Below are positions 10,061-20,800 of a stretch of 64,000 nt of DNA, in pieces. Origin of the DNA: Streptomyces longwoodensis (GTDB taxonomy: Bacteria; Actinomycetota; Actinomycetes; Streptomycetales; Streptomycetaceae). The number at the start of each line of letters is the position of its first letter. Position 1 is the stretch's first letter. The position numbers were made by a program, and so were the translations under genes. Under the pieces are notes generated by a model that worked only from the letters and a program-made list of their open reading frames with translations, was not told the origin of the DNA and did no database searches. The DNA is taken from positions 294,138-358,137 of the forward strand of contig NZ_KQ948557.1 of NCBI RefSeq assembly GCF_001514125.1, in the 5' to 3' direction.

Positions 10061-10640
10061 CTATTGGTCGGGGTGGACGGCTTGGACGCCGGTGCCGGCG
10101 TATGCCTTGGAGGTCAGGGTGAGCAGGTAGCGCCCGGTGGGTGGGTGGGTGGGTGGGGGAGGGACGGGCGGAGTGGATGGCGTGGACGGCGGCCCAGGAG
10201 TGTCCGAAGCGCAGCAGTTCGGTGGCGGTGACCGCGGCGTCGGTGTCGAAGGCCTCGATCCGGATGAACCGCAGTCCTTTGATGTAGCCGAGCAGGCCCG
10301 GCCGTTCGGCGTCGCCGGCCGTCAGGGGCAGGACCGGCGCGTACAGGTCACCGAGTCCGCCGGAGGCCTGCACGTAGAACGCGGCGACCGCCTCGTTGAA
10401 CGGGTCCTTCGGGTCGTACAGGGCGCCCGCGGTCGTGTGGTCCAATCAGCAGGGGGCCGGTCACGGGGCGTTGGTGATGGTGTCCTCCAGCATCTTGTTC
10501 TCGTCCAGGTTGCCGCCCTCGTCGGTCCAGCCGAGGTCGTTGGAGGCCGCGGCGCGGGAGCCGACCGAAGCGGACGCCAAGAAGGGCCGCGGCCTGTTCG
10601 GGCGTCGCTGGTAGGAGCAGGGCGCGACGCTAACGAACCC
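10061..10640 (-). pseudogene. Remnant of one or two plasmid-type genes, frameshifted
   Basis: Reading leftward, one frame ends with LGWTDEGGNLDENKMLEDT followed by ITNAP and a stop at 10461. The next frame begins at TTG 10445 (LDHTTAGALYDPKDPFNEAV) with good protein-like composition. It reaches a repetitive GGGT run (10136-10160), where the natural continuation (TGRYLLTLTSKAYAGTGVQA, stop at 10061) is in another frame. This indicates a slippage-type frameshift. The segments look like conjugative-element proteins, but I cannot name them. Confidence 0.4.
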
Positions 10641-10726
10641 GGCGCCCTACGTTCCCGCCCGCTCGGTCCCGCGACCGCGTCTCCAACCGGGAGACCAACG
10701 GGGCCGGGCGGAAAGGGACCGTCACC

Positions 10727-11011
10727 ATGACCTCCATCGAGCCCGGCCTGGTCGTACGCAACGGCTTTGCCGAAGGGCCGCTCGCCGACGCCGCGCTGTC
10801 CCGTGCGTACCGCGCCGGGCAGCGCCTCGCCGAAGTGCAGGAGCAGGCGTCCACGATGACCGACGGCCAGCTGCGCGACGGCGTCTACCGGGCGCTGCGC
10901 CGCTTTACCCAGGAGCAGCCGCGCACGTGCCAGGTCGACAGCCTCACCGCGCTGATCCGCCGCGGGGTGCGCATCGACTGGCCCGCCTGCGACCGTCTGC
11001 CCTGCGCCTGA
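10727..11011 (+). CDS. Small conserved-looking hypothetical protein
   Basis: 94 residues, ATG 10727 with GAAAGGGA about 9 nt upstream. Largely helical (ALSRAYRAGQRLAEVQEQA), with two cysteines near the end. No family recognised. It starts a cluster of short hypothetical genes of the kind found on actinobacterial plasmids and integrative elements. Confidence 0.5.
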   Translation: MTSIEPGLVVRNGFAEGPLADAALSRAYRAGQRLAEVQEQASTMTDGQLRDGVYRALRRFTQEQPRTCQVDSLTALIRRGVRIDWPACDRLPCA

Positions 11012-11120
11012 CGCCCGCCCTGCGGGAGGGAGCTCTGGTGCCCTCCCGCAGGGCGGGAGAGGCCGGGCTTCCGGTCGCCGCCGGCCTTCCGCCGTCGGCG
11101 GTGGCTGGGAGGCGGGCCGG

Positions 11121-11423
11121 ATGAACGCCGATGACGAGCAGCTGCTGCGCGGCCGGGTGTACGGCCGCGACCACGACGCCCCCAACCCGGGCTCGTTGCC
11201 GCACCAGACGTACGCCGCGCTGGTCGGCGGGCCGCTGGACGGGCTGCTGCTCGACATACGGGCTGGCGACCGGAAGAAGATAGACAACGGTGTCGCCCTG
11301 ATGACCGAGCTGGGACGGTGGCCGGGCAGGCGGGCGCTGTACGACCCGCGCCCCGACGACCCGCGTCCGGGGAGCGGCCCGGGTGTGGTGTGCCGCTTTT
11401 ACTACTCCGGCGACACACCCTGA
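11121..11423 (+). CDS. Small hypothetical protein
   Basis: 100 residues, ATG 11121 preceded by GGGAGG. It contains LPHQTYAALVGGPLDGLLLD and ends YYSGDTP. Function unknown. Its 3' end overlaps the convergent small gene on the other strand by about 20 bp. Confidence 0.5.
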   Translation: MNADDEQLLRGRVYGRDHDAPNPGSLPHQTYAALVGGPLDGLLLDIRAGDRKKIDNGVALMTELGRWPGRRALYDPRPDDPRPGSGPGVVCRFYYSGDTP

Positions 11424-11668
11424 CCCCGGCCGCCGACCCCGGCGCCAGGGGTGCCCTCGGTCAGCTGGGCGGCGGTGTTCTCCATCCACAGCAGCGTCCA
11501 CTCGACTCCGGCCCGCCACCCGGGTTCCGCGCTGTCGTACCGGCCTTCGGCGTGGGCGCGGATGTTTGCGGCAAGGGCGCGCAGGTCCTTCTGCAGTCCC
11601 TGCCGCTTGGCCGCGTCCATGGCCTGGATCATCTCGTCGGTGATGTCACCGGGTCGCAGTGCGCTCAT
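11402..11668 (-). CDS. Small hypothetical protein
   Basis: 88 residues. Start at ATG 11668 (MSALRPGDITDEMIQAMDAA), preceded by AAGGTGGGG; upstream in-frame sequence is not protein-like. The sequence is helical with WRAGVEWTLLWMENTAAQ near the end. Similar short proteins are common in Streptomyces; no function known. Confidence 0.5.
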   Translation of the reverse strand: MSALRPGDITDEMIQAMDAAKRQGLQKDLRALAANIRAHAEGRYDSAEPGWRAGVEWTLLWMENTAAQLTEGTPGAGVGGRGQGVSPE

Positions 11669-11755
11669 CGCCCCACCTTGGACGACGTTCCCCGCTGATG
11701 GCCATATCTCCAGGGCGCTGACCTGTGACGGGTGGTGGCGATAGCGTCCTGCCTC

Positions 11756-12358
11756 ATGACCACCACCGACACGATCGCGGCCCTGGCTCTGGCCGTCGCG
11801 GTCGTCGCTGCCATCGGCTCCTGGAAAGCCGCGCGCAACGCTAACGGGGCCGCGCAGACCCTGTCCCGGATCGAGCAGCAGCGCCTGCACGCCGACCTCA
11901 CCCCGCACTTCCGCTGCACGATCGTGGCCAACGAGGCCTGCTCCACCGCCATGCTGTGGGTCCACCTCGAAGGCCCGCCCGGCTTGCTGTCCCACGGCAC
12001 CATCGAGATCACCGCGTCCCTGCGCAACGACAACCCGCACCGCGGCGACGGGCCACAGCTCGCCGGCGCTCCGACTCCCGAAGAGGTCCGCGCTCACATC
12101 TGGAGGCCGTGGAAGTTCAGCGCGTACGGCCGCGACGACACCGGCCGTACGGTCGCCCCGCAGCAGCTGGCGATCCGCGAGTGGACGCGATACGGCCTGA
12201 CCCCCACCACCCCGCCGCCGTGGTCGACGACCACCGCGGACGTTTGGCACCGCGACTACGCGAACGAACCAGTGCGCCTGAGTATCACCGCTAGGTCCAA
12301 GGGCAGCGAGTGGACCGTGCCGCTGGAAGTCCCCGTCACCATCGAGGCCGGCTCCTGA
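11756..12358 (+). CDS. Membrane-anchored hypothetical protein
   Basis: 200 residues. ATG 11756 (MTTTDTIAALALAVAVVAAI) gives a short N-terminal signal-anchor. A helix with RNANGAAQTLSRIEQQRLHA and the motif LTPHFRC follow, then a beta-rich C-terminal part. This arrangement (N-terminal TM, then RIE..R.HADLTP) recurs in Streptomyces hypothetical proteins. Function unknown. Confidence 0.55.
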   Translation: MTTTDTIAALALAVAVVAAIGSWKAARNANGAAQTLSRIEQQRLHADLTPHFRCTIVANEACSTAMLWVHLEGPPGLLSHGTIEITASLRNDNPHRGDGPQLAGAPTPEEVRAHIWRPWKFSAYGRDDTGRTVAPQQLAIREWTRYGLTPTTPPPWSTTTADVWHRDYANEPVRLSITARSKGSEWTVPLEVPVTIEAGS

Positions 12359-12368
12359 CCATGACCGG

Positions 12369-12932
12369 TCAGGAGCCGGTGATGTGGTCGAAGCCGTTCA
12401 GCAGCGGCGTCAGCTCTTGAGCGCACCCGCACAGCGTGTACAGCTGAGTCCCCGGGTTCTCCGCGACGTCCAGGGCCCGCTGGACATCGAGCAACGGTGC
12501 ACCCTCGGGTGCCTTTTCGCAGTCCGGCGCGTGCAGCACGCTGCGGGCCGGCCCCTGCCCCTCGCGGACCTTCGCCAGAACCCAGCCCGAAGGTCGGCGC
12601 TCCCCGAGGACCTCGCCCACCGTCGACGTCGGCGGCGCCGGCGGAAGAGGCTCGGTGGGGACGTGGTCGTAGTCGACGCCGTCGACCGGCCGTACGTGGT
12701 CGGGGGCACGCACCCACACCCGGTACTCCGCCGCCTCCACCCTGCCGTCCTCGAGGTCCCGGTACGACGGCAACCCCACGAGGTAGGCCCAACCGGTCTC
12801 CGTTTGCCGCCGCTTCCACAGTCGCGCGAGGACTTCCTGCTCGGGATGCCCCAGCGCCGGGGCGGCGGGCAGTACGACCCGGACCGCCACGGGTACCGGC
12901 TCAGAGTCGGCAGCATCGTCGGAAGGCGTCAT
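12369..12932 (-). CDS. DUF6233-like protein
   Basis: 187 residues from ATG 12932 (MTPSDDAADSEPVPVAVRVV); a TTG at 12962 is an alternative. The C-terminal half has the pattern seen in DUF6233 proteins: a WVLAKVREG strand, VLHAPDCEKA, then a region ending LYTLCGCAQEL that could bind metal through Cys/His. These proteins are abundant in Streptomyces and uncharacterised. Confidence 0.55.
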   Translation of the reverse strand: MTPSDDAADSEPVPVAVRVVLPAAPALGHPEQEVLARLWKRRQTETGWAYLVGLPSYRDLEDGRVEAAEYRVWVRAPDHVRPVDGVDYDHVPTEPLPPAPPTSTVGEVLGERRPSGWVLAKVREGQGPARSVLHAPDCEKAPEGAPLLDVQRALDVAENPGTQLYTLCGCAQELTPLLNGFDHITGS

Positions 12933-12981
12933 CACGGCCCCACGGTAAGCAGGGGAGCTCAAGGCGGACAGGGCGGTCAGA

Positions 12982-13812
12982 TCAGGCGTGGAGTTGGATG
13001 GGGTAGCCCATGTCGTCGATGTCTCGTAGCACGCTAACGGCGAGCATAATCCCGGTTACGGCGTTGACCGGGGTGTACTGCGTGGTCGCGGCTGCGTGAG
13101 CCGTGGCGTGCCGGTTGAAGTGTTCAGGAACCGGGGCTGGCGGCCAGAACGGCTCCAGCGCCCTCGGGAATGGCAGGAAGGCCGCAGCCTCGCGGAACTG
13201 GCGGATTGTGGGGTCGTCGTCATCCACGACCGGGATGTTGTCCAGGACCTTGGCGTAGCCCGACCACTGGCGGTTGGGCCTGAGCCAGCCGGGGTTGGCG
13301 AAGGCCAGGCCGCGGATGAGGGTGTCCCACACGTTGGCAGCCAGGGCCTGGGCGCCGCTGAACATGCCGTGCTCAGCCATGTGCACGCACTCTTCGAGCA
13401 GTGCCTTCTGCTCACTGAACCGTGCGTCGGTCACGGCTGCGAGAGTCGCCTGGCAGGAGGTAAGGATGGCCGGGCGGCAGTCGTCAATGACCTGCGCACG
13501 GGAGGCTGCGTCGTCAGCGGTGAGCAACTGGCGGATCACATCGGCCGGGGGAACCCAGGCTAGTGGAACGCCCTCCTGCATCAGGACGATCATCTCCGAG
13601 TAGGCGAGGTGGCTGCCCTGCCAGTTGGCGGGCATCATCGCATCCAGACGTTCCAGTGCTGGCTGGAGGGGGGCGATCGCCTCCGCCAGGTGATCCATCG
13701 CGGGTATGCGGATCGCCACCGGCGGCATGACCGTTGATGCGACGGTTCGCCGGATGTTCTCGGTGGCCGCAGCCAAGATCCGCGTCAGATCCGGCCGAAA
13801 GCTGCTGTTCAT
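12982..13812 (-). CDS. Hypothetical protein
   Basis: 276 residues. ATG 13812 (MNSSFRPDLTRILAAATENI) is chosen because GGAAGGG lies about 8 nt upstream. Mostly helical, with the segments LLEECVHMAEHGMFSGAQAL and NVWDTLIRGLAFANPGW and a hydrophobic C-terminal helix. I see no catalytic motif and cannot assign a family. Confidence 0.5.
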   Translation of the reverse strand: MNSSFRPDLTRILAAATENIRRTVASTVMPPVAIRIPAMDHLAEAIAPLQPALERLDAMMPANWQGSHLAYSEMIVLMQEGVPLAWVPPADVIRQLLTADDAASRAQVIDDCRPAILTSCQATLAAVTDARFSEQKALLEECVHMAEHGMFSGAQALAANVWDTLIRGLAFANPGWLRPNRQWSGYAKVLDNIPVVDDDDPTIRQFREAAAFLPFPRALEPFWPPAPVPEHFNRHATAHAAATTQYTPVNAVTGIMLAVSVLRDIDDMGYPIQLHA

Positions 13813-14054
13813 CCCGATGCCCTTCCCTTGTGCGTGGCGAGCATCATCCGACACGTGGGCGTCCGGCGGCCTCCGCTTTTGCCGCTCGGTGTCGCCGAAG
13901 GGTGGCGGCAGGCTCCCACGGTAGACACGCAGCCGGGCCTGGACCTCCGACGAAGGATCCCCGCCCGGCTGTGACCAGCGGGTAGTCAGAGGATCTGGCG
14001 GTCCTGCGCTGGATGAGCGCGCAAAACTACCCGTCGGATGTCAGCGCGTGAGCC

Positions 14055-14060
14055 TAGAGT
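14055..14060 (+). promoter_or_regulatory. -10 element of a leaderless-type promoter
   Basis: TAGAGT lies 7 nt upstream of ATG 14068, the spacing expected when transcription starts at or beside the start codon. There is no Shine-Dalgarno in front of this ATG. Confidence 0.5.
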
Positions 14061-14067
14061 TCTAATC

Positions 14068-14982
14068 ATGTTCATGCGCGGCCGCAGACGGCGTGATCCG
14101 CAGACGGATCCTCAACCGTTGATCGAGAAATCCCTCACTGAAGGCGTCCCTAGCCACTTGGAGACGCCCCTTCGGCGATGGATCTTCAGCATCCTCCAGG
14201 ACGACGAGGACAACGCGGAACGGATCGCGTTGGACCTGCGGATGACAGTGAACACCGGCAGCGTGTACTCACCCGCGAAATTCCTAGCGCTGGGCACCTC
14301 CCGGGATCAGCTGATCGACGTTGTCAACTCGATGCTCCGGCTGAGCACCCCGCCCGCAGAGCAGCGCTTCAACCCTGGATCTGGCTATGGCAGGCGCTCC
14401 TACTTGACGATGTACGGCGGTGGCAGGCGAGCGGATGAAATCGCGGCCCTACAGGAGATGTTGACGCTCGCGGGCTCGGCATACCGCGTCAATGACGCCC
14501 AAACTGGTCTGGAACGCCGTGTTGAGTCGACTGTTCAGCAGGCTGCTGCTCACACCCTCACGACGTCTCGGTCTCCGCAGTCCGGGTCCGCATCCCAGCA
14601 CCTGGAGACTGCCTGGCAGTGTGCCTATGGGCGGAACCCAGACCCTTCCAAGGCCTACAGCGAAGCGATCAAGGCAGTGGAGTCCGCCTCCCAAGCCTTG
14701 ATCGAGCCGAACAACTCCAGAGCGACACTAGGAACGATGCTTGGGGTGATCCGCAGCTCGCCACAGCGGTTCAGCACGGCGATTCCGGCAGGCAACAGCG
14801 GGACCAACGACTTCGATCTGGTCGCGGACATGATGCGACGCCTGTGGCAAGGGCAGACCTCTCGACACGGCTCGCAGAGTCCCACGCCAATGGAGACACA
14901 AGAGCAGGCAGAGATGGCAGTCCACCTGGCCGCTGTCCTCGTGCAGTGGTTCGCAGCTGGCCTCGTTTACCGCAGGCCGTAG
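14068..14982 (+). CDS. Hypothetical protein with Abi_C-like C-terminal region
   Basis: 304 residues. Start at ATG 14068 is preferred over ATG 14038 because of the TAGAGT element 7 nt upstream. The C-terminal half contains AWQCAYGRNPDPSKAYSEAI then KAVESASQALIEPN, resembling the abortive-infection C-terminal (Abi_C/AbiJ-type) helical region that often has a HEPN-like fold. The N-terminal part (LETPLRRWIFSILQ...) resembles AbiJ-type N-termini. A role in phage abortive infection is plausible but rests only on this resemblance. Confidence 0.5.
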   Translation: MFMRGRRRRDPQTDPQPLIEKSLTEGVPSHLETPLRRWIFSILQDDEDNAERIALDLRMTVNTGSVYSPAKFLALGTSRDQLIDVVNSMLRLSTPPAEQRFNPGSGYGRRSYLTMYGGGRRADEIAALQEMLTLAGSAYRVNDAQTGLERRVESTVQQAAAHTLTTSRSPQSGSASQHLETAWQCAYGRNPDPSKAYSEAIKAVESASQALIEPNNSRATLGTMLGVIRSSPQRFSTAIPAGNSGTNDFDLVADMMRRLWQGQTSRHGSQSPTPMETQEQAEMAVHLAAVLVQWFAAGLVYRRP

Positions 14983-15397
14983 CACCATCTTCTGCTGGGA
15001 TGACGAGGCGCGCCCGCGCCGAAGTCCTCCTTCGCGGAGCCGACGGGGGTTGTCTGCACCGCTGGAAGGCACCGCCCGCTGCGCCCAGAACCGCGCCCGC
15101 CTCGTGCGGGCGGACCCTCTGCATGCCACTGGACCACCTCACCAAACCCGATCCGGGGGCACCCATACGCAACCCAGTGCGATGCCGCAGCTCAGACCCC
15201 CGGGCATCGCACTCAAGTGCACGTAAGGCCTGAATCCGGTGCCCCTGGCCGGACAGCGAAGGACCCCGGACCGCCCGTGCGCTCTGAGGTCCTGCCGCGG
15301 TCTCACCGCCGCCGCTCACCAGTCGTCAGGTGCGCTGCCCACACCACACACGATCAGCCGGCCCTCGCTGTTTCGGCCCCAGAGCGGTTCCTCAAAT
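14983..15397. other. Intergenic, no supported gene
   Basis: About 415 bp upstream of the polymerase fragment. No frame has a plausible start and composition; probably decayed sequence flanking mobile-element activity. Confidence 0.35.
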
Positions 15398-15860
15398 GTG
15401 CGCTGCCCGGACCGGCTGCCGGAGGAGCTCTACCGGCAGGTCCTGGAGCTGCTGTCTGGCTTGTCGCCGGTGGTGCAGGCGTTGCCGCCGTCGGCGGCGC
15501 TGGTGGAGCTGAAGGGCGCCCTGCGCTACCACGGTGCCGACACGCGTCGCCTGGGCGAGGTGCTGCGGGTGCGGGTCATCTCTCGGCTCGGGATCGATGT
15601 ACGCGTCGGGATCGGCCCGTCCATCACCGTGGCGGCGACCGCCTCCGCCCAGGTCGAAGCTCCCGGCGGGGTTCTGGTTGTGGCGCCCGGCGAGGTGGCC
15701 GGCTGGCTGGCGCCGCTGGCGGTGGAGGCCCTGCACGGCATCGGCCCCCGCCAGGCCGAAGCGCTGCACGAGTACGGCATCCACACCGTGGGCCTGCTCG
15801 CCGCCGTCGCCCCCGCCACCGTGCAGCGGCTGCTGGGCGGGCGGGCCGGACGCCTGGCAC
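15398..15860 (+). pseudogene. Y-family DNA polymerase (dinP/ImuB-like) fragment
   Basis: About 154 residues from GTG 15398 (RCPDRLPEELYRQVLELL) to the junction near 15860. Recognisable blocks are the N-terminal palm segment (LPPSAALVELKGALRYHG) and the thumb helix-hairpin-helix (EALHGIGPRQAEALHEYG). The catalytic second half and the little-finger domain are absent because the frame runs straight into IS5-family sequence. The rest was replaced or deleted during IS insertion. It would not make a functional polymerase. Confidence 0.65.
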
Positions 15861-16613
15861 AGGTGGCGGGATCACCGCCAGGTGCTCGAGGGCATCGTGT
15901 TCAAGTTCCGCACGGGCGTGCCCTGGAGAGATCTGCCGGAGCGGTTCGGACCCTGGCAGACCGTGCACGGACGCTTTGCCCGTTGGGCCGCCGACGGCAC
16001 CTTCGACCGGCTCCTTGCCGCAGCCCAGCAGCGGGCGGAGGTGGACTGGCTGGTCGCGCTGGACTCCACCATCGTGCGGGCCCACCAGCACACCGCCGCC
16101 AAAGGGGGCTCGAGGAACGAGGCCTCGGACGCTCCCGCGGCGGGCTGACCAGCAAGATCCACCTGGCCTGCGACGGGCGGGGCCGGCCGCTGTCCTTCAC
16201 GGTCACCGCCGGCACCCGCAACGACTGCACCCAGGCCGAAGCGGTCATCGACAAGATCCGCGTCACCCGGCCCGGACCGGGACGCCCCCGCGTCCGCCCG
16301 GAGCGGGTGGTGGCTGACAAGGGCTACTCGTCCCGCACCTTACGCGCCTACCTGCGCAGACGCGGAATCAAGGCGACCATCCCCGAACGCGTCGACCAGC
16401 TCGCGGGACGACGCCGACGGCGCGAACGGCCCTGCGGCTTCGACAGAACCGTCTACCGACGCCGCAACGTCGTCGAGCGCTGCTTCCACCGCCTCAAGCA
16501 GTGGCGTGGCATCGCGACCCGCTACGACAAACAGCCCGATCGCTACCTTGCCGCCATCACCCTGGCCAGCACACTCATCTGGCTCCAGACATGATCGACG
16601 AGACACCCCCTAG
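15861..16613 (+). mobile_element. Truncated IS5-family element fused to the polymerase fragment
   Basis: The transposase coding sequence starts abruptly within the conserved (R)WRDHRQVLEGIVFKF block; the usual ~25 N-terminal residues and the left terminal repeat are missing. The first part (FRTGVPWRDLPERFGPWQTV, with DSTIVRAH) and the second (GRSRGGLTSKIHLACDGRG, DKGYSS, RNVVERCFHRLKQWRGIATR) are in two frames. This is as in IS5-family elements that make a frameshifted ORFAB. The DDE residues (DST, ADKGY, E of VVERCF) are present. The right end is probably GAGACACCCCCTAG at 16600-16613. Confidence 0.7.
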
Positions 16614-16639
16614 GCAGTGCCTGCCTGAACGCTGCCGTC

Positions 16640-16990
16640 GTCCCGGCAGGACACGGGTAGGCCGCCTTCCGTGCCCTGCGCGCGGCCGCCCGCGCCCAGG
16701 CCGAGCAGCGCACCGCCTCGGACCACGCCGTCTGGCGCGGCTGGCTCACCACCGCACAACTACCCCTCATCGCCGATGCTGCGGGCACCGCGGCAGCCCG
16801 GCTGGAGGCTCAGGACCAAGCAGTGCGTCGCTACCGCGAGGAATGGTCACAAAGGCAGGACATCCTTCCCCTAGCCGACCTCGGGCTGGGACTGACGTCG
16901 ATGACCGTGCCTGGTATGAGCAGAGCTCTCCGCGCGACGATGCCCGGACAGAGGAACGGACGCGACAGACTGGCCGACACGGTGCGCCGA
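16640..16990 (+). pseudogene. Coding remnant to the right of the IS5 fragment
   Basis: One frame reads with good composition (AFRALRAAARAQAEQRTASD, HAVWRGWLTTAQLPLIADAA, AARLEAQDQAVRRYREEW) but has no start and no recognised domain. It appears to be the 3' part of a gene cut by the insertion. Confidence 0.35.
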
Positions 16991-16991
16991 C

Positions 16992-17873
16992 AGGGGCCGC
17001 CTCTTTCTGGTAGGACGGCCGGGGGCCGGCAAAACGGTGGCATCCCGGTGCATCGCGGCACGCTGGGCCGCCCATGAGAAGGCCCCGGTCCCGCTATGGC
17101 TGCGCCTGCGTGACCTCATCCCCCTGCTGCCTGCCGCCGGCCCTTACCGGATCGACGCCCGGGACGTCGTCCAGGCGGGCGTGAGCGACGCGCAGCCGCA
17201 GTTGGTGGAGGCGTTGCTGGCGCGCATCGAGCAGGGCCATGCCCTCCTCGTGCTCGACGCGCTCGATGAGACCTTGGATCGTCGAGACGCTGTCGTGGAG
17301 GCGGTAGCCGATCTCCTCGACCGCCTGCCGGAGGAACTCGACGTGCTCGTCACTTCCCGGCACTCCTGCCTCCGGTCAGCCACGCTGCTGCGCCTGCCCG
17401 TCTATGAACTGCGAACTCCCCGAAACCTGGAGGACACCCTCGACCAGCTCCTGAGCGTCGTGGCCGAGCAGCTCGGCGGCCCAGCGGGGACAGTCGCATG
17501 GACGGCAGAGCGCAGGGCACGCATCGCACACTCCCGCCGTGCGGAGCCCGATCTGTGGCGTGTGCCCCTGCTGGCCACCTTGATAGTGCTGCTCATCGCC
17601 CAGTAGCCGGCCCAGGCCACCCCCTCAAGCCGCGCCGCCCTCCTCAAGGACGTGATCGACAGCAGCGTGCGTCTGTGGGAGATGCGCCGCGCCGCGTCGG
17701 CAGTGCCGGACACAGCGCCCGAGGTGACAGCCGACATCCTCGTCGACTGCTTCGACGACATCGCCCGCCTCGTTGCCGCAGACGGCAGCGCCCCGTGGCA
17801 GCGCGCCCACGAGACGGTCAGTGCCCGCCTTGACCAGTACTGGGGCAAACCGGCCGGCTCAGCAGCCGCATAG
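16992..17873 (+). pseudogene. Broken NACHT NTPase gene
   Basis: The frame shows Walker A (LFLVGRPGAGKTVASRC, around 17001-17050), a WLRLRDLIPLL block, Walker B (LLVLDALDE) and a TSRHS sensor motif, as in NACHT ATPases. An amber codon (TAG 17604-17606) interrupts it. Immediately after, in the same frame, the protein-like sequence continues (ALLKDVIDSSVRLWEMRRAA) to a stop at 17873. The start is missing and the C-terminal sensor region is gone. It is not clearly related to the intact NACHT-like gene at 1333. Confidence 0.6.
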
Positions 17874-17895
17874 CTGCACCGGTGACGGGCTTCTT

Positions 17896-20800
17896 CTACA
17901 AGCCGTAGTGAATGTAAGGGGCCCACAGTTCAGGCTGGTCGGGGTGGCGGTCGCGCAGGGCGCGGGTGGCTGAGGTGAGAGCAGTGCTGGTCGTGATGTG
18001 GCCGCCCGCGGCATGGAAGAGCTGGGCGAACTCGGCGGCGACGAGGTCGCGGACCGGCCAGAGGGTGGCTACGACGCTGCGAAAGCCGGCGAGCTGGAAT
18101 GCGGCAGCGAGATGGGTCAGCTCGTCCGGTGCGTCAGGAGTAGGCATCACCGTGGCGCACGCCGAGAGCTGGGCGAACTCGGCATCTGGCAGATCCAGAC
18201 GGGAGAGATCCTCGATGGTGAGAAGGCCGTCAAAGAGGCCAAGTCCACTCTGGTGCGGGCGGGCGTCGTCGCGGACGTTGTGGCAGGCGAAGTAGGCGCG
18301 TGTTGCATGGGGGAGCGCGGCCAAGACGCTCTCGCGTCTCGCCGCTTCGTTGAGGAGGGGGACGGCTTGTGGGTGGCGGTCGAGGAGCGCGCGGCCTTCG
18401 GCCTCCGCTCCGGCGAGTTCTGATCCGTTCGCGGTGCGGCGTACGGCGACGATCAGGTCGCCGCCATTTCCGGATACAGCGCCCCGAGCGAGGCCACGGG
18501 CCAGCAGCCGAATCGTGGGGGCGTAGGACGACTCGATCAAGTCGATCGCAGACCGGCCGTCCGGGGCGGTGGCGGCGTGGAGTGGAAACGCGCCGAGGAG
18601 GCCGGTTGGCACCCACCACATCCTGGTGGCCGGGCCGATGGCTTCGAGGACGGGACCGACCACCGTTTCCCACAGCCATGCCAGGATGTCGCTGGTCATC
18701 TGAGGGTCTGCGGCGGAGAGCATGTGGTAGGCGTGCGTGTGGAGCTCCTGGTGTGTCAGCCCGCCCAGCGGCAGCACGCGCACACCGGGATCCGGGGTGA
18801 TGATGAGGGCGTGGCTGCCGAAAGGGCTGACGTTGATCAGTACGAGCGGGCCGGGCAGGTTTAAGGAAGTCAGCTCGCCGGCGGCCGGTGGCCGCAGGAA
18901 GGCCTCGTAGCCGGAGGTCGCGCGGATGTCGGCGAGCAAGTTGGTCCAGGCGGTGCGGCTTTGCCAGGCCTGGGCGGTCCGCACGTACCCGTCTGGGGTG
19001 CGGGCGCTGTTGGTACGGTCCGTAGTGATGCTGTGGCGCATGCGGTCGAAGCGCTCGGCCAGGTCGGGGCGAGTCTCGCGGAGGCTGGTGACGTCGGTGC
19101 GCAGGTCGAGTTCCAGGGTCAGCAGCACCGCGCGTGCTTCCTCGGCTGCCTCCAGCGCGGCGGCAGAGTCGCCAGCAAGGATGTGCGCGGTGACCGCCTC
19201 ACTGCCTGTCTCGGTGATCTCGGAAAGCCGCGCAGCCCGGTCGATCCGGTCGAATTCCTCCAGAGCGGCCACGCGCATCAGGGCGACGGCCTCGCGGTAG
19301 CAGGTGACGGCCAGGTCGTAGCGCTGGTAATGCAGGGCGAGCCGACCAGCGCCGCGAAGCGCAGTCAGACTGTCCAGTGCATCGGTGATCATGGTGAGCG
19401 CCAGGTGACAGTGCCGCTCTATCTGCCCGTCGGTCAGCTCTGAATACTCAACGTAGATCCGGCTGAGGATGCGGAGCAGTGGCCCGCGGAATGGGCCGAT
19501 GCGGGGAGAGAGGTCGAGCGCCTCTTCCAGCAGACTGGCAGCCTCGACAAGCTCGCCTGTTTCCCGGGTCAGCACGTAGCGCTGGAGGTGGATGTTTCCG
19601 AGGTGCGACAGGTGGTCGCGTTGGTCGGTTGGGTGTTCGTGCCGGCTGGTCTCAGCTTCTGCGGCCCGCAGGGCGAGCTCCAGGTCGACAGCGAGGCCGG
19701 AGCGGCGGAACTCCTCCAGGTAATGCTTGGAGGTTTCGTCGGTGGCCCACTTCTTGGCCATCTCCTCCGCCTCTTCGCTGAGCAAGAACTTTTGCGCTGA
19801 GGCATCCAACATTGCAGCAATTTCGGCGCCTTCAGGCCCGTCTGTGTGCTCTTTGACAAGGACTATACGGTCGATCCTGTGGCGCCCGGGGTCTGGAGTG
19901 GCACTACGCCGGGCGAAGCGAAGGCGAGAGCTCCGGGCGCGGGCCAGTCGTTCCTGTGCTCGGGTGGCCTCCGGCGGGGCGAGGGCTGCCGCTTCGGCGG
20001 CCAGCTCTGTGGCGGTGTCCAAGTCGCTGTTGTTCTGATTGTTGATGCCACGGATCCCATAAGCGTCGCTGAGCGAGCCGAGCCAATCGGACAGTTGTGG
20101 ATCGTCGGCTGGGGTGACCTCGATCGCCATACTCATGAGCAGGATTGCGGCGTTCACCGCAGCGGGATTCCGTCCCTGGTTGGCGTAGTTGATAAGGGTG
20201 TTGGCAAACCCGGCCTGGGCCTCCGGCTCGGCGCATGGTCCGAGCATCCGGTTCAGGGGATCGGGCAAGTCGTCCGGTAGTGCCCGGGGGTCCGGCAGCC
20301 AGTGCATGAGCGTCTGCGCCAGTTCGTTGGGCCGGCCGGAGTCGACGGTGGCGTTGTGCCGCAGGATGTGGAGGTCTCCCAGGACGCGACGGGCCTTGGC
20401 CAGGCTGCCTGATGCCGGGTCCCGCGTTGAGAGCCGATGGGCCAGCCACCACAGGTACGCGGCGTCAGTCATTGCTTCGGAAGAAATGACGAAGTCGTAG
20501 TCGCCAGTCCGGTCACATGCGCGCACGCGACGACTGAGGTTGCCGTGGGCCAGTGATTCCAGCATCGGCAGCAGGCCCGGCTCGGGGGCGGGTGCGGTCG
20601 GGTCTGGCCAGGCTTCGAACACTGCGGTGCGGCTGATCTCGATCGCCGCGTGCAACCGCGCCTTATCGGGCCGGACTTCGTAGTCGGCTTCGAGTGCGTC
20701 GGCCAGGCCTTCGGCCAGCGTGATCCGGTCAAACGTCGAGGTGTCGCCCCTATGGGCACTTCGGAACACGGCAATGCACTCGTCCAGGTCGGTGGCGTCG

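Noticed and set aside
10137..11287. Long open frames on both strands in this GC-rich segment
   Set aside because: Composition is Arg/Pro/Gly-rich shadow coding without ribosome sites; the short genes listed explain the region better.
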